A stretch of 64,000 bases of DNA from Spirosoma rhododendri (GCF_012849055.1 NZ_CP051677.1:3487001-3551000), one strand, 5' to 3'; counted from the first letter of the stretch, positions 51,601 through 60,861 are shown. Notes: generated by a model from the sequence alone, not told the origin. Made by a program: numbers and translations.

Positions 51601-52380
51601 GAGTGCCTCTTCCACGTTGTGTCGTTCGGTGATGTCGTACGACATCACCAGCACCGCGTCGATGTTGCCGTCTGCATCGCGCAGCGGAACACCGGTCGAC
51701 TGAAAATACCGATCCTGTACCTGGTGTTCATCCGTGAAGGGATCACCCGCCAGCGCCTGCCGGAGTTTAGGCTCGTGGTGGGCCGCTGTATCGGAGGTAA
51801 GAGCCTCGAAAATGGTCTTTCCAACAAAATCGGTGGGTTGCGCCCCCGCCAGCTCCAGCGCCTGACCTTCGGCCAGCTGGTAGCGAAGCTGCTGATCGAC
51901 CACAAACGCGGCCCCGCCCGGCAGGTGCTGCACCAGCGTGTGCAACAATTGCTCGCGGTGCGGCAACGGGGCCTGGGCCGATTCGGGCGCGGCAACGTCA
52001 ACGTCAACCGACAGGCCCAGCCACTTTTTCACCGACCCGTCGGGGTTGGGAACGGCGGTCGCCCGGACGTTAGCCCAGCGCCAGCCACCAGCCGGACAAC
52101 CCAGACGAACCGTGATATTCATCGGCTGAAGGCTGCGCATCGCTTCGTGCCAGTGGCGAAGCGCGTAGTCGCGATCGTCGGGGTGAACGGCTCCGGTCCA
52201 GCCTTCGCGCTGCCACTCGGTGAGGGTTTGGCCGGTATGTGTCCGCCAGGCGGGGGCGTCTCTGACAACGGTTCCCTGGGGGTCTGTTTCCCAAACCGCC
52301 CGGGCAACCAGCTCGACCAGATATTTGTAATCGTCCTGCTCTGGCAACGGATCAGATGAGTGGGTTGGAGAGAAAGTCAT
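48691..52380 (-). CDS. Multi-PAS/GAF sensor histidine kinase, 1229 residues
   Basis: A large soluble kinase with stacked sensors: PAS around 20-130 and 150-265, GAF at about 275-435 (QRITMEHLAAYFGVNTAIYF) and 450-610 (RTYTAKMDGFPVGEDSLCSG), then PAS at about 630-750, 765-890 and 895-1005. The phosphoacceptor block is FLSMLAHELRNPLAPILNGL, and the HATPase has VTNLLTNGVRYTQEGG and VRDNGIGLAPDQLDAIFELF. GAF domains suggest sensing of small ligands or light (a bilin Cys is not evident). It is co-transcribed with the CheY-like gene downstream. Confidence 0.92.
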   Translation of the reverse strand: MTFSPTHSSDPLPEQDDYKYLVELVARAVWETDPQGTVVRDAPAWRTHTGQTLTEWQREGWTGAVHPDDRDYALRHWHEAMRSLQPMNITVRLGCPAGGWRWANVRATAVPNPDGSVKKWLGLSVDVDVAAPESAQAPLPHREQLLHTLVQHLPGGAAFVVDQQLRYQLAEGQALELAGAQPTDFVGKTIFEALTSDTAAHHEPKLRQALAGDPFTDEHQVQDRYFQSTGVPLRDADGNIDAVLVMSYDITERHNVEEALRSNAERNAFRLKLSDAMRSLTDPVAIQRITMEHLAAYFGVNTAIYFEFDPSGEQGAPGQGYRSTRSSASPPIRLADFGPALVDELTAGRLFSYQDAQTDPRLASHRAMFSTLNLRSGLAIPLIKAGHLAAALTVSHTEPRLWTQAEIQLAEDVAERTWAAVERARAQETVRQNDQRYRIQKDAFQSAINGESLASSLNTLTRMVDQQLGSDVRTAFYMVYPDGTSLHAIDGAGSMPRTYTAKMDGFPVGEDSLCSGYAIATGRPSLTRDVFDDPRWCAHLPLALTHNIRACYSYPILTRAGKAIGSFAIYFTDAHDATATDVAVADAVTQAAAIILSRHTEVRERTRAEKALRQSEERFSTLLQNLTDYAIFQLDPAGFITDWTQGAAQVTGYTADEVIGQHLSILFTPDGLAAGEVETELTQASETGRFEGEQVLIRRNGTRIIIEQIITAIHDERGNLTGYAKISRDITERKADQQRLQREQERARIAIEAAGLGTWEWNLQSDQLYWNDHHFELFGMETQAEPLSSEAFMAHIHPDDLNRVRGKLEQAIRKDIVYDTEFRAIRDDNGQTVWMSGYGRTDAQAGHRASRMKGVMFDITERKRAAEALLNSQQHLQIILDSIADHALITSDPANIITRWNAGAQQLFGYAAEEAIGQSAALIFTPEDRAKGEPAREIQTARREGRAPDERYHVRKDSTQLYVSGVVSPLHDMAGQLLGYVKVARDLSERKHMEQALLAADQRKNEFLSMLAHELRNPLAPILNGLQYLALTSSDTSTLDPLLAMMNRQMSHLVRLVDDLLDVSRISRGRIELRREPIDLTQIVSQAADSMRPVYAAAHRQLHVELPDRTIEMDGDATRLSQVVTNLLTNGVRYTQEGGQVWLSLHVTDREAVLEVRDNGIGLAPDQLDAIFELFVRMDTSLARSTGGLGIGLTLVQQLVQMHGGRIEAHSSGINHGSSFVVYLPVGHP

Positions 52381-52785
52381 TGCTATACCTGCTCGTTAGG
52401 TTTACTAGACTGCGTAATAAAGATCGTTTAACTTTACCTAAGCCGGTAGGTCGCTTATAAGTTTTTCATTTCGGGCACCATTGAGGACTCGGCCCGCTCC
52501 GGTGATTGGTCATGACTACGGACAGCATCTGCCGCGCACGGACCCGGTGATCCCGGCCGCGAAACGCCGGCGAATTGATACCGCCCACGCTGACGGGATT
52601 GCCTATACGTCGGGCCGACCCGACCGGTACCGGGAAGGCCATTATCTCACTTCTAATTCGCCGGAGCAGGAACAGAACAAACGGAATAAGTTAGGAAATG
52701 ACCGCATTTGCCGATCCACAGCCATCAAAAAGATTGATCGACTGGTCGGGGCCGGCACGAACGCACCCACTTTTTTTCGCACATC
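52381..52785. other. Divergent intergenic region (kinase / treZ)
   Basis: About 400 bases with no supported gene. The kinase side is AT-rich (52400-52460), fitting a promoter; the treZ side is GC-rich with no exact TAnnTTTG. No repeat arm of the heptamer or octamer type is present. Confidence 0.5.
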
Positions 52786-54636
52786 ATGCATACGCCGTTT
52801 TCAGTCGATACGCGCACCCTGGGGGTAACATTTCCCCGGCCAAACGAAGCACAGGTAGTGTTATGGGCCCCATTGCTCAAACAGGTATCGATCAAGGTCT
52901 ACGGGCAGCCGAACGCATTGCCGCTCAGGCGGGAAGAGCTGGGGTACTGGTGCCTGACAACCGATCAGATTCAGCCCGGCGACCGCTACACCTTTGTAGT
53001 CAATGGCCGGGATGAGTGGCCCGACCCCACCTCGCTGTCGCAGCCGCAGGGCGTGTACGGCCCGTCGGAAACGCTGGATACGAACCTGTTCCGCTGGCAG
53101 GATCAGGACTGGCGCAACCCGGCCCTGGCCGATTATCTGATCTACGAACTGCATACGGGGGCATTCACGCCGGAGGGGACATTTGCTGCAATTGAAGAGC
53201 GGCTGGATTACCTGAACGAGCTGGGCATCAACGCGATCGAGATTATGCCCGTTGGCCAGTTTCCGGACGGGCGAAACTGGGGCTATGATGGCGTATTTCC
53301 ATTTGCCGCCCAGAACGCATACGGCGGGCCCGCTGCCCTACAGCAGCTGGTAGATGCCTGTCACCGGAAAGGTATCGCCGTTGTGCTCGACGTGGTATAC
53401 AACCATCTGGGGCTCGAAGGCAATTACGTACAGGAGTTCGGCCCCTTCCTGACGGATAACTATTCTACGCCCTGGGGCGGGGCGGTCAACGTTGACGACA
53501 GCTGGTGCGATGGGGTGCGGCAGTTCATTCTCCAGAACGCCCTGATGTGGCTGCGGGACTTCCACATCGATGCGTTGCGGCTCGATGCCGTTCACGCCAT
53601 CAAAGACCTGGGCCCGGTGCATATTCTGGCCGAACTACGCGAGCAGGTCGATCAGCTGATGGAAAAAACGGGTCGGCGGCATTACCTGCTGGTCGAGTGC
53701 GATCTCAACGATCCCCGGTTTATTGATCCCCGCGCTGAACACGGCTACGGGATGGATGCTCAGTGGATAGACGAGTTTCACCACGCGCTGCGGGTGGCGG
53801 CCGGTGAAAAGCAACAGGGGTACTACGCTGATTTCGACGGCATAAGTCACCTTGCCAAATCGTACCGGGATGCGTACGTGTACGATGGGCAGTTTTCGAC
53901 CGTCCGGAAGAAACGCTTTGGCCGCAGGGCAGAAACCAATCCGGGGCAGCAGTTTATCGTTTTCTCGCAAAACCACGATCAGGTCGGGAACCGCAAATTG
54001 GGTGAGCGCTCCAGCCAGCTGTATAGCTTCGCCATGCAGAAAGTAATGGCCGGGTCCGTGCTGACAAGCCCGTATGTGCCCCTGCTCTTTATGGGCGAAG
54101 AGTGGAGCGAAACGGCTCCGTTCCTGTATTTCGTGAGTCATTCGGAACCCGCCCTCGTCGATGCTGTGCGGCAGGGGCGGCAGGAGGAGTTTGTTGATTT
54201 TCAGGACGATGGGCCGGTGCCGGACCCGCTCGATGAAGATACGTTTCTGCGTTCGCAGCTCCAGTGGCCGCTGCTGGAGCAGGAGCCCCACCAAACGATG
54301 TTTCGGTATTATCAGCGACTGATAGCCCTGCGCAAACAGCACCCGGCATTGCGCCATCTCGATCGCACAACCGTGGCTGTTGCGGTGAACGAGGAGCAGC
54401 AAACCTTGCTGGTGCACCGCTGGCACGAGAAGCAGCAGGTGCTTTGCCTGATGAATTTTTCCGGTACGGCTCAGTCTGTTTCAATCCCCGACGCTGGCAA
54501 ACGCTGGCAAAAACTGCTCGACTCCGCCGATTCTCAGTGGCTGGGTACGGGCGGGTCGGCTGATTCGCTGACCGACACAAATACACTGGTTTTACAACCC
54601 GAATCGCTGCTCGTTTTATCCCTCGGTCACGACTGA
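52786..54636 (+). CDS. treZ: Malto-oligosyltrehalose trehalohydrolase
   Basis: A 616-residue GH13 enzyme releasing trehalose from maltooligosyl trehalose. An N-terminal CBM48-like domain (VTFPRPNEAQVVLWAPLLKQ) is followed by the barrel: VLDVVYNHLG, the nucleophile in HIDALRLDAVHAIKD, the acid in YLLVECDLNDPRF and the FSQNHDQVGNRKLGERSSQL segment, all as in TreZ. The C-terminal beta domain is complete. The partner synthase TreY is not in the window. Not co-directional with its neighbours. Confidence 0.93.
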   Translation: MHTPFSVDTRTLGVTFPRPNEAQVVLWAPLLKQVSIKVYGQPNALPLRREELGYWCLTTDQIQPGDRYTFVVNGRDEWPDPTSLSQPQGVYGPSETLDTNLFRWQDQDWRNPALADYLIYELHTGAFTPEGTFAAIEERLDYLNELGINAIEIMPVGQFPDGRNWGYDGVFPFAAQNAYGGPAALQQLVDACHRKGIAVVLDVVYNHLGLEGNYVQEFGPFLTDNYSTPWGGAVNVDDSWCDGVRQFILQNALMWLRDFHIDALRLDAVHAIKDLGPVHILAELREQVDQLMEKTGRRHYLLVECDLNDPRFIDPRAEHGYGMDAQWIDEFHHALRVAAGEKQQGYYADFDGISHLAKSYRDAYVYDGQFSTVRKKRFGRRAETNPGQQFIVFSQNHDQVGNRKLGERSSQLYSFAMQKVMAGSVLTSPYVPLLFMGEEWSETAPFLYFVSHSEPALVDAVRQGRQEEFVDFQDDGPVPDPLDEDTFLRSQLQWPLLEQEPHQTMFRYYQRLIALRKQHPALRHLDRTTVAVAVNEEQQTLLVHRWHEKQQVLCLMNFSGTAQSVSIPDAGKRWQKLLDSADSQWLGTGGSADSLTDTNTLVLQPESLLVLSLGHD

Positions 54637-54663
54637 CCCGTCGAGAGGTCGTTATCGCTTTGC

Positions 54664-55356
54664 TCATGCCAGCGCCTGCACCCAGTGCTGCGCATCGCAG
54701 GTAGGGCAGGGGTCGTTCGGTCCGGTGGCATCGGGTTTTATGGTGCCGCATCGATAACATACCAGCTGCTCGGACGGCTTGCTCTGCTGCGGTTCAAAGG
54801 CGGTGTCCCAAGTGGGAATTATGGACAACCCCGGCTGCGCTTCCGGTGCTTCGATGACGGTGAAACTGCCGTTTGGCTCGATAATCAGCCGCTTCACCTA
54901 CCCCAGATGTTCGAGGCTGTTCGAGCGCAACTGGGCGAATAGCCGCTCGCGGGTGACCAGCGTTTCGCGGATGCCCGACAGCTGGATCACGCCATTCTCA
55001 ACCAGAATGCTCGGCGTATCCTGCGTGATGGCTTCGATCCGGGGGTTGTCCTGCACCAGCCAGGCGACGAGCCGCTGAATACCTACGATGACCGTAGCCA
55101 CGACGATCGGGGCTATAATGCCCCGGTGGGCGTCGAGGAGGGGTATGCCCACCGCTGCCGCCAGCGATACCAGCGCAGCCATTTCATTGCGGCTCAGCTG
55201 ACTGGCCATCCGCTTGCCCATGAGTCGCATCGATACCAGCAGAACCAGATACACGATGAACGCCCGGAAGATAATTTCCAGCAGAAAATCGGCTGATGTG
55301 CCCCCCAGCAATATCCGAAGCCAGTCGGTGATATGAACGTCCTGATCCTGTTGCAT
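54664..55356 (-). pseudogene. DUF421 (YetF-like) membrane protein with in-frame stop
   Basis: Three membrane helices (DFLLEIIFRAFIVYLVLLVS, AALVSLAAAVGIPLL and IIAPIVVATVIVGI) are followed by the DUF421 cytosolic domain, which is interrupted: after RSNSLEHLG comes TAG (54898-54900), then the same frame continues VKRLIIEPNGSFTVIEAPEA and ends in a CxxC pair of pairs, CYRCGTIKPDATGPNDPCPTC, at 54664 (quoted in part). Relatives read EHLGQVKR, so CAG has become TAG. Intact length 230 residues. The adjacent gene is a paralog with the same zinc-ribbon-like tail. Confidence 0.8.
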
Positions 55357-56051
55357 ACGATTTGGTTAGCGGTAAGCCTCGACCACTGGTTGGCGTCACA
55401 AATCGGGCAGTTACCGGGTTTGGGGTGACTTTGAACCGTATTTCCGCAGCGCTGACAGGCGACGCTGTGGGGGTCGAGTTCCTGAATCGAGTGAATTTCA
55501 GCATCGCTGTCCATCAGTGTCGATAAGCCGGATTTGTTTGTCTGGTGGGTGTAGATGCTGAACGTCCCGCAGGCTTCGAGGTAAACACGGTAGATGCTGC
55601 CGGTCGTGTAGATGTTTTCAGAACGTAAGGCGCTCAGCAGCTGGGGCCTCGAAACGCGGCTCGATCGTAGGTTCTTCAGATTCATGATGCCGTCTTCTAT
55701 CAGAGCGACTTCCTTGCCCTGAATCAAGGCTTCGGCCTTTGAATTTTTCAGGCCCCAGTAATTGATGCCACGCTGAAAAGCCAGGGCGCAGAGCAGGGCA
55801 ACGACACCGGCCAGTAGCCCCCGGTCGGCCAGTTGCATAGCCGGTGCCAGAATGGCCCCCATCGTCAGCATGATAGACATTTCGGTGATGGTCAGCTGGC
55901 CAGACAAACGTTTGCCGAATATGCGTATGGCAACCAGCAGTATCAGGTAAATAATCAGCGTGCGCCCGAATACTTCCAGAATGAACTCCGGCGGGGTAGT
56001 GCCGAACAGGATGCGTTTCCAGTCGTAAAGAAAGATTTTTTCCTGCTGCAT
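55194..56051 (-). CDS. DUF421 (YetF-like) membrane protein, C-terminus probably misread
   Basis: A 285-residue open frame. Residues 1-225 are a DUF421 protein: three helices (PEFILEVFGRTLIIYLILLV and others), LIEDGIMNLKNLRSSRVSRP and a zinc-ribbon-like tail VACQRCGNTVQ...CPICDANQW. The last 55 residues overlap the start of the next DUF421 gene by 163 bases and are Cys/Trp-rich nonsense in appearance. Adding one G near 55377-55378 would stop the protein at 55366 (NQWSRAYR), 9 bases before the next gene, like its paralog, which ends CDAQHWVQALA. The natural end is therefore probably 55366. Confidence 0.78.
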   Translation of the reverse strand: MQQEKIFLYDWKRILFGTTPPEFILEVFGRTLIIYLILLVAIRIFGKRLSGQLTITEMSIMLTMGAILAPAMQLADRGLLAGVVALLCALAFQRGINYWGLKNSKAEALIQGKEVALIEDGIMNLKNLRSSRVSRPQLLSALRSENIYTTGSIYRVYLEACGTFSIYTHQTNKSGLSTLMDSDAEIHSIQELDPHSVACQRCGNTVQSHPKPGNCPICDANQWSRLTANQIVCNRIRTFISPTGFGYCWGAHQPIFCWKLSSGRSSCIWFCWYRCDSWASGWPVS

Positions 56052-56357
56052 AGACGGGGCGTACGCGTTAGGTGTGCACTTCCTGACTAACGGCCCGCCC
56101 CTGAACTCTGCTCAGAATGAAGTGCCAGAATGAGGTAAAGGGCAGCGCCGGCGTCTTACCACACCGCCCCACCGACGAAGCCAACCTGTTGCCTTACTAG
56201 TCCGTCGATTCAGGGGAGAAACGAGCGGCTCAGCGGATTGAAACAGGCAAGGCCGGGCCGTGAGCGCATGCCTGCCACCGGGCTGAAATCGGCTGACCCG
56301 CCCGGCTTTGCCTAGTTGCCCAGTACCTGAACCACTCTAAAAAACAAGATAGTAACG
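56052..56357. other. Intergenic region with one inverted repeat
   Basis: About 300 bases without a gene. AGGCAAGGCCGGGC (56245-56258) pairs with GCCCGGCTTTGCCT (56300-56313) at 13 of 14 positions. No exact promoter motif was found before the dehydrogenase. Confidence 0.5.
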
Positions 56358-57421
56358 ATGGATGCAACGATGAAAGCGGCTCTGAAAACAGCCACCGGCG
56401 AGTTTGACGTAACGGAAGTAGAAACCCCCAAAATACCCCATCCCGACTGGGTGCTGGCCCGAATCCGGGTAGCCGGTATCTGCGGCACCGATCTGCGCCA
56501 CTGGAAAAAGGCAGAACCCGAATTCGAGCATCATATCATGGGGCACGAAATGGCGGGTGAAGTTGTCGAGGTCGGGCCGGAGGTAACCAGCGTTAAGCCC
56601 GGCGACCGGGTCGTTATCGAGACCGTGCTGGGCGACGGTACCTGCGACTGGTGTCGGGTTCAGCAGTACAACCTGTGCCCCAACCTGTATCCCGTACGTA
56701 TGGAAACGGTGTCGAGAGCTTTTGCCAAATACGTCATCGGGCCAGCCGAGAAATTTCACGTGCTCCCCGATCACGTCAGCTTTGAGGAAGCTACCCTGCT
56801 GGACACCTTCTCGGTGGGTCTCCACGCCATTCAGCTGAGCGGCATCCGGCTCAACGACAAGGTAGCGGTGATCGGCGCGGGGCCCATTGGCCTCGGGCAG
56901 CTGCAACTGGCCAAGATCAGCGGGGCCGACGTGATTGTAACCGACGTGATCGATTCCGCTCTGGAACTGGCGCTGTCGCTGGGGCTGATGCGGTGGTGAA
57001 CACCAAAACGGAGGACGGCTACGCGAAAGTCATGGAGTTTACCGGGGGGCGTGGAGTCGATATCGCCTTCGAATGTGCGGGTGGTCCGTCGATGCCCGTT
57101 ACCTTACCCCAGGCCACCTCGTTTGCCCGCATCGGCGGTAAAGTCGTGATCGTGGGTGGTTTCGAAACCGATCAGAAGGGTATCGAGCTGGACTGGGCCA
57201 AGATTCAGCTGGGCGAAATTCAGCTCATCCCGAGCGCCAGCTATTCGTTTTGGGGGATCAATTCCGAGATGCAGATGTGCCTGGATCTGCTGGCGAACGG
57301 TAAACTGAACGCCCAGAAGCTGATTACCCACCGGTTTCCGCTGGACGAAATCAACAAAGCGTTTGAAACGGCGCAGGACAAGGAACACACGCGGGCCGTC
57401 TTCGTCGCTCTGCTGGTTTGA
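56358..57421 (+). pseudogene. Zinc-dependent alcohol dehydrogenase (MDR family), frameshifted
   Basis: Catalytic zinc ligands are present in VAGICGTDLRHWK and HHIMGHEMAGEVVEVG; the structural-zinc lobe CDWCRVQQYNLC has three Cys. The Rossmann motif VAVIGAGPIGLGQLQLAK follows. The frame breaks at the G4 run 56981-56984: the first frame ends ALSLGLMRW at 56999, while one extra G gives LGADAVVNTKTEDGYAKVME and continues to 57421. Corrected length 354 residues, normal for polyol or alcohol dehydrogenases. The substrate is not evident. Confidence 0.87.
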
Positions 57422-57439
57422 GTGGTTGTTCATAGAAAA

Positions 57440-57499
57440 CGGTCGTCATCCCGAATGCTGGCCCCGCGCGTAGACGGGGCCGGTTCGGGATGACGACCG
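57440..57499. terminator. Nested hairpin after the dehydrogenase
   Basis: CGGTCGTCATCCCGAA pairs with TTCGGGATGACGACCG, and GGCCCCG with CGGGGCC inside it. It uses the GTCATCCCGA motif also seen in the core of the repeat at 35881-36165. Confidence 0.8.
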
Positions 57500-57619
57500 C
57501 TTGGCTGCAAGTGCGTTTTGAGAGGCAACTGTTCTTGGGGGATTGTCAACCCTGATCAGTGCTGTCACTACCAAAAAGTAGTGCGACTGCCGGTAAGCTG
57601 ACCCCATAGTTGCCGCTGG

Positions 57620-57672
57620 TTAATGAAGCCAACGATACCTCATAACCGGAGGAGTATCGTTGGCTTCATTAA
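57620..57672. terminator. Hairpin downstream of the T9SS cargo gene
   Basis: TTAATGAAGCCAACGATAC (57620-57638) pairs perfectly with GTATCGTTGGCTTCATTAA (57654-57672), with a 15-base loop. It starts 12 bases after the minus-strand stop; no T tract follows on that strand, so termination is likely but not certain. Confidence 0.7.
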
Positions 57673-57684
57673 AAAACGACTGTA

Positions 57685-60600
57685 TTAATAGCTTTTGAGC
57701 ACTTTCACTACTTGCCGCCGGGTAGGTGTACTGACCTGTAACAGCAGGACGCCTGCTGCCGTGGTGCCCGTATGCAATGTTTGGCGATCCACCGGATGAG
57801 TCGGGAATACCTGTCGACTGTCCAGGATCGTTCCCGCCGTTGTTGTCAGCGTATACTGTACAGGCTGATCCTGTGCCCCGCTTACCTCCACGAGCACCTC
57901 ACTACCGACGACAGGATTGCCAAGCACACGCACCAGCCAGCCGTCTGTTACAATGGATTCTGCTCCACCAGCTGCCAGGCGGGCCGCAGCCGAATTAATA
58001 ACTGTAAACGACACTGTCAGGGGCATCCCTACTACACCCGTTCCTCCCACGCTCGAATACGGCGTGGCTGTCAGTACATAGGAACCCAGCGATGGTGTCC
58101 AGCCCAGAAAATTTCCCTGGTCGTCGCCGAAGAGGGCGTAGGGCGCAATCGATTCGGTTTGCTGGCGGCCTTGCTGACCGCTCAGGGCAAACACCACCGA
58201 ACCCACTATTACGGGATCGGTCAGGGCCTGAATAGCCAGACGCCTGGTTGGTAGTTTAGCAAGGTCGAGTTGCTGGCCGTTTGTCAGTTGTTGAATAGGC
58301 TGGTCGGTATCGGCATTGATGAGCAGGAATTGAGCCAGCCGCTGGGGAGCAGGGGTAGCCGACTCTATGACGGTAAAAGAAACGCTCAGTGCCGTGCCCA
58401 CGCTGCCGGTGCCGCCCATCCCTGAATACGGCGTGGCGGTAAGGGTGTAGCTGCCCAGGGGGGGCGTCCAACTGTAGTAGTGGCCCCCCTGGTCGTCGCC
58501 GAAGAGGGCGTAAGGGGCAAGCGTTTCGGTTTGCTGGTGGCTCTGCTGACCGCTCAGGGCAAACACCACCGAACCCACCGTTACGGGGTCGGTCAGGGCC
58601 TGGATAGCCAGATGTTTAGTTGGTAATTTGGAGAGATCCAGTTGCTGGCCGTTCGTGAGTTGTTGAATAGGCTGGTCGGTATCGGCATTGATGAGTAGCA
58701 GCTGAGCCAGCCGCTGGGGGTTCACTGGGTCGATGACCGTAAAGGTCACTGTTAGTGGGGTGCCCGCCGTACCGGTACCCCCACCGCTCGAGTAAGGAGT
58801 TGCCGTTAGTCGGTAATTTCCGGCGGCCGGAGTCCAGGGGAGGTAGTTGCCTTTGTTATCGTCACCGAAGAGGGCGTAGGGAATCAGGGTTTCCACTTGC
58901 TGGCGAGTCTGCTGGCCACTGAGCTGAAAGACCACTGAACCTACGGTACTGGGTTCGGTGCGGGCCTGGATATTGATGCGACGGCTGGGTAGTTTAGACA
59001 GGTCGATGGTCAAACCCGGGGTGAGAAGCTGGATAGGCTGGTTGTTGTCAGCGTTGATGAGCCAGAGCTGCGCCAGCCGCTGGGCAGGGGGCAGGGGCTG
59101 GGTAACAGACAAACTAAAGGCGGTGGACGTAACGCTGTTGCAGGCGCTGGTCGCTACCAGTAAATAGGAACCAGCCTGAGCGATCTGCACATTGGTGAGC
59201 CGGAGCGTAGCGGAGGTCTGCCCCGAAACCAGGCTGCCATCTTTGTACCAGGCGTAGCTGTCGGCGGGGGTGTTAAGACCCACGGTCGTCTCGACGGTAG
59301 CGCCGACCACAACACTGGACTGACTGGCGGGTTGCTGAGTGATGGCGAGGGCTGCGGCAGGTGTTCCCTGAAACTCGTAGGCCCCGATGTCAATGGTGCT
59401 TCCTACTAACCGGGGTTTATTCGCGATGTCGGTCGACGGCCCCTGGGCATCTGTATAAAGCGAAGTTAGCCCGGCGTTGATGGCTGGCGAGCAAGCGGAT
59501 AACTCCAGGCTCTGTGCATTGCTGAAGGGCGATACCGTACTAAATCGGTTATTGGTGTTTTGAGCGTCAGTAATCTGTGTTACGCCAGTCTCCAGAAGTC
59601 CATAGTCGGATCGGGCGATTGCCAGACCATCACTGGTTGAGCCGGGAATCTTGGTGTAAGGCTGATTGACGATTGCATTAGCTCCACCATTATTCCATAG
59701 AATGCAATTCTTCAGGGAAACAATACTCGATACGGTTATATAATTAACATTATAGGGTGAGGCCCCGCTGAAGATAGCCCCGCCCTGTGAAGCCACATTC
59801 CCACTCAAGGTACAGTTAATCAGCTCACTTGTGGCACTAAATGAAGGCGTTCCCTTGGCTATTGTGTACAGCGCGCCCCCCTGACTGGTAGCCGTGTTCT
59901 GCTGAAAAACACAGTTTATATACTGGACTTTCGATTCGGCGCGATACCGCTGCTGATCTCCTTCGGCATATAGGTAAACAGCCCCGCCTGATTGAGCCGT
60001 GTTGTTTACAAAACGGCAGTAGGTCAGGTAGGTCTGGACAACCTGCCCAAAAGTAGCATTGTAGTAGATGGCACCGCCCTGAGCTGCCCGGTTATTGAGA
60101 AAGTCAGTGTTTATAAGCTGAATAGGCGATTGAGAAAATCGCACGTCAACGAAGAGCGCCCCGCCGTTACCAGTTGTATAGTTGTCTGTTAGTGTACAGT
60201 TGGCAATTGTCGGGCTGCTGGCCTTCATGTATGCGTAGTTGTAAATGCCGGCACCGCCTGTACTGGTTGCAAACAGACCGGGAAAGGCTACGTTGCCGCT
60301 GGCATAGCCGCCGGTGATGACGACTCCGTCCAGACGTGTCTGATCGTTGACGTTGGCAAACAGGACCACGTTGTTGGTATTCTCGGCATCCACTATGTTG
60401 TCATTGTCGATGTCGCCCGAGAGAATGGTGCTGCTGGGCTGGTTGGTGTTGGCAAAGTCGATGCGTTGGTCCGGATTAGCTCCGCTGCCCAGATAGCCGC
60501 CCAGTACCTTCACTGCCGAAGGAATGTAAAAGGAAACGCCACGATCGCCCGTCTGACTGGGTTTGTAGATACCGCCCGCCAGTCGAAACTCGGTACCTTC

Positions 60601-60798
60601 GGTTGCCGCAGCCAGGGTGGCCTGAAGCTGGCTTCCGGGCAAGGCGTTGGGCCAGTCGGCACCGGTCTGCTGTCCGGCCCCGGTTGGGGTGACATACACC
60701 GTTTGAGCCCATAGACTCATGGCGCTCAGCAGCCACAAAGCCGTACCCAGCAGGTAAGCAGCGGTTTTGGTGTAAAACGGGGTAAACTTGTTTTTCAT
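57685..60798 (-). CDS. Secreted beta-helix protein with T9SS sorting domain
   Basis: A 1037-residue exported protein; the start at 60798 gives the signal peptide within MKNKFTPFYTKTAAYLLGTA and ALWLLSAMSLWAQ. Residues about 40-470 are a right-handed parallel beta-helix typical of Bacteroidota surface proteins (SPTIANCTLTDNYTTGNGGA). An Ig-like domain (about 480-570) follows, then three tandem modules of about 120 residues each (LAQLLLINADTDQPIQQLTN and ALSGQQSHQQTETLAPYALF mark them), encoded near 58725-59095, 58355-58718 and 57990-58350. The C-terminal 85 residues (VRVLGNPVVGSEVLVEVSGA ... RRQVVKVLKSY) are a T9SS type A sorting domain. Probably a cell-surface or released protein. Confidence 0.88.
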   Translation of the reverse strand: MKNKFTPFYTKTAAYLLGTALWLLSAMSLWAQTVYVTPTGAGQQTGADWPNALPGSQLQATLAAATEGTEFRLAGGIYKPSQTGDRGVSFYIPSAVKVLGGYLGSGANPDQRIDFANTNQPSSTILSGDIDNDNIVDAENTNNVVLFANVNDQTRLDGVVITGGYASGNVAFPGLFATSTGGAGIYNYAYMKASSPTIANCTLTDNYTTGNGGALFVDVRFSQSPIQLINTDFLNNRAAQGGAIYYNATFGQVVQTYLTYCRFVNNTAQSGGAVYLYAEGDQQRYRAESKVQYINCVFQQNTATSQGGALYTIAKGTPSFSATSELINCTLSGNVASQGGAIFSGASPYNVNYITVSSIVSLKNCILWNNGGANAIVNQPYTKIPGSTSDGLAIARSDYGLLETGVTQITDAQNTNNRFSTVSPFSNAQSLELSACSPAINAGLTSLYTDAQGPSTDIANKPRLVGSTIDIGAYEFQGTPAAALAITQQPASQSSVVVGATVETTVGLNTPADSYAWYKDGSLVSGQTSATLRLTNVQIAQAGSYLLVATSACNSVTSTAFSLSVTQPLPPAQRLAQLWLINADNNQPIQLLTPGLTIDLSKLPSRRINIQARTEPSTVGSVVFQLSGQQTRQQVETLIPYALFGDDNKGNYLPWTPAAGNYRLTATPYSSGGGTGTAGTPLTVTFTVIDPVNPQRLAQLLLINADTDQPIQQLTNGQQLDLSKLPTKHLAIQALTDPVTVGSVVFALSGQQSHQQTETLAPYALFGDDQGGHYYSWTPPLGSYTLTATPYSGMGGTGSVGTALSVSFTVIESATPAPQRLAQFLLINADTDQPIQQLTNGQQLDLAKLPTRRLAIQALTDPVIVGSVVFALSGQQGRQQTESIAPYALFGDDQGNFLGWTPSLGSYVLTATPYSSVGGTGVVGMPLTVSFTVINSAAARLAAGGAESIVTDGWLVRVLGNPVVGSEVLVEVSGAQDQPVQYTLTTTAGTILDSRQVFPTHPVDRQTLHTGTTAAGVLLLQVSTPTRRQVVKVLKSY

Positions 60799-60861
60799 AC
60801 GTGTGCAGATTGAGAAGATAAACGGATTAATCGAAGGAAGGCAGTAAAGAAGAAAACGCAT

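Noticed and set aside
51193..52359. 388-codon plus-strand open frame
   Set aside because: Antisense shadow of the multi-PAS kinase; composition is Arg/Gly/Val-rich and no family is recognisable.
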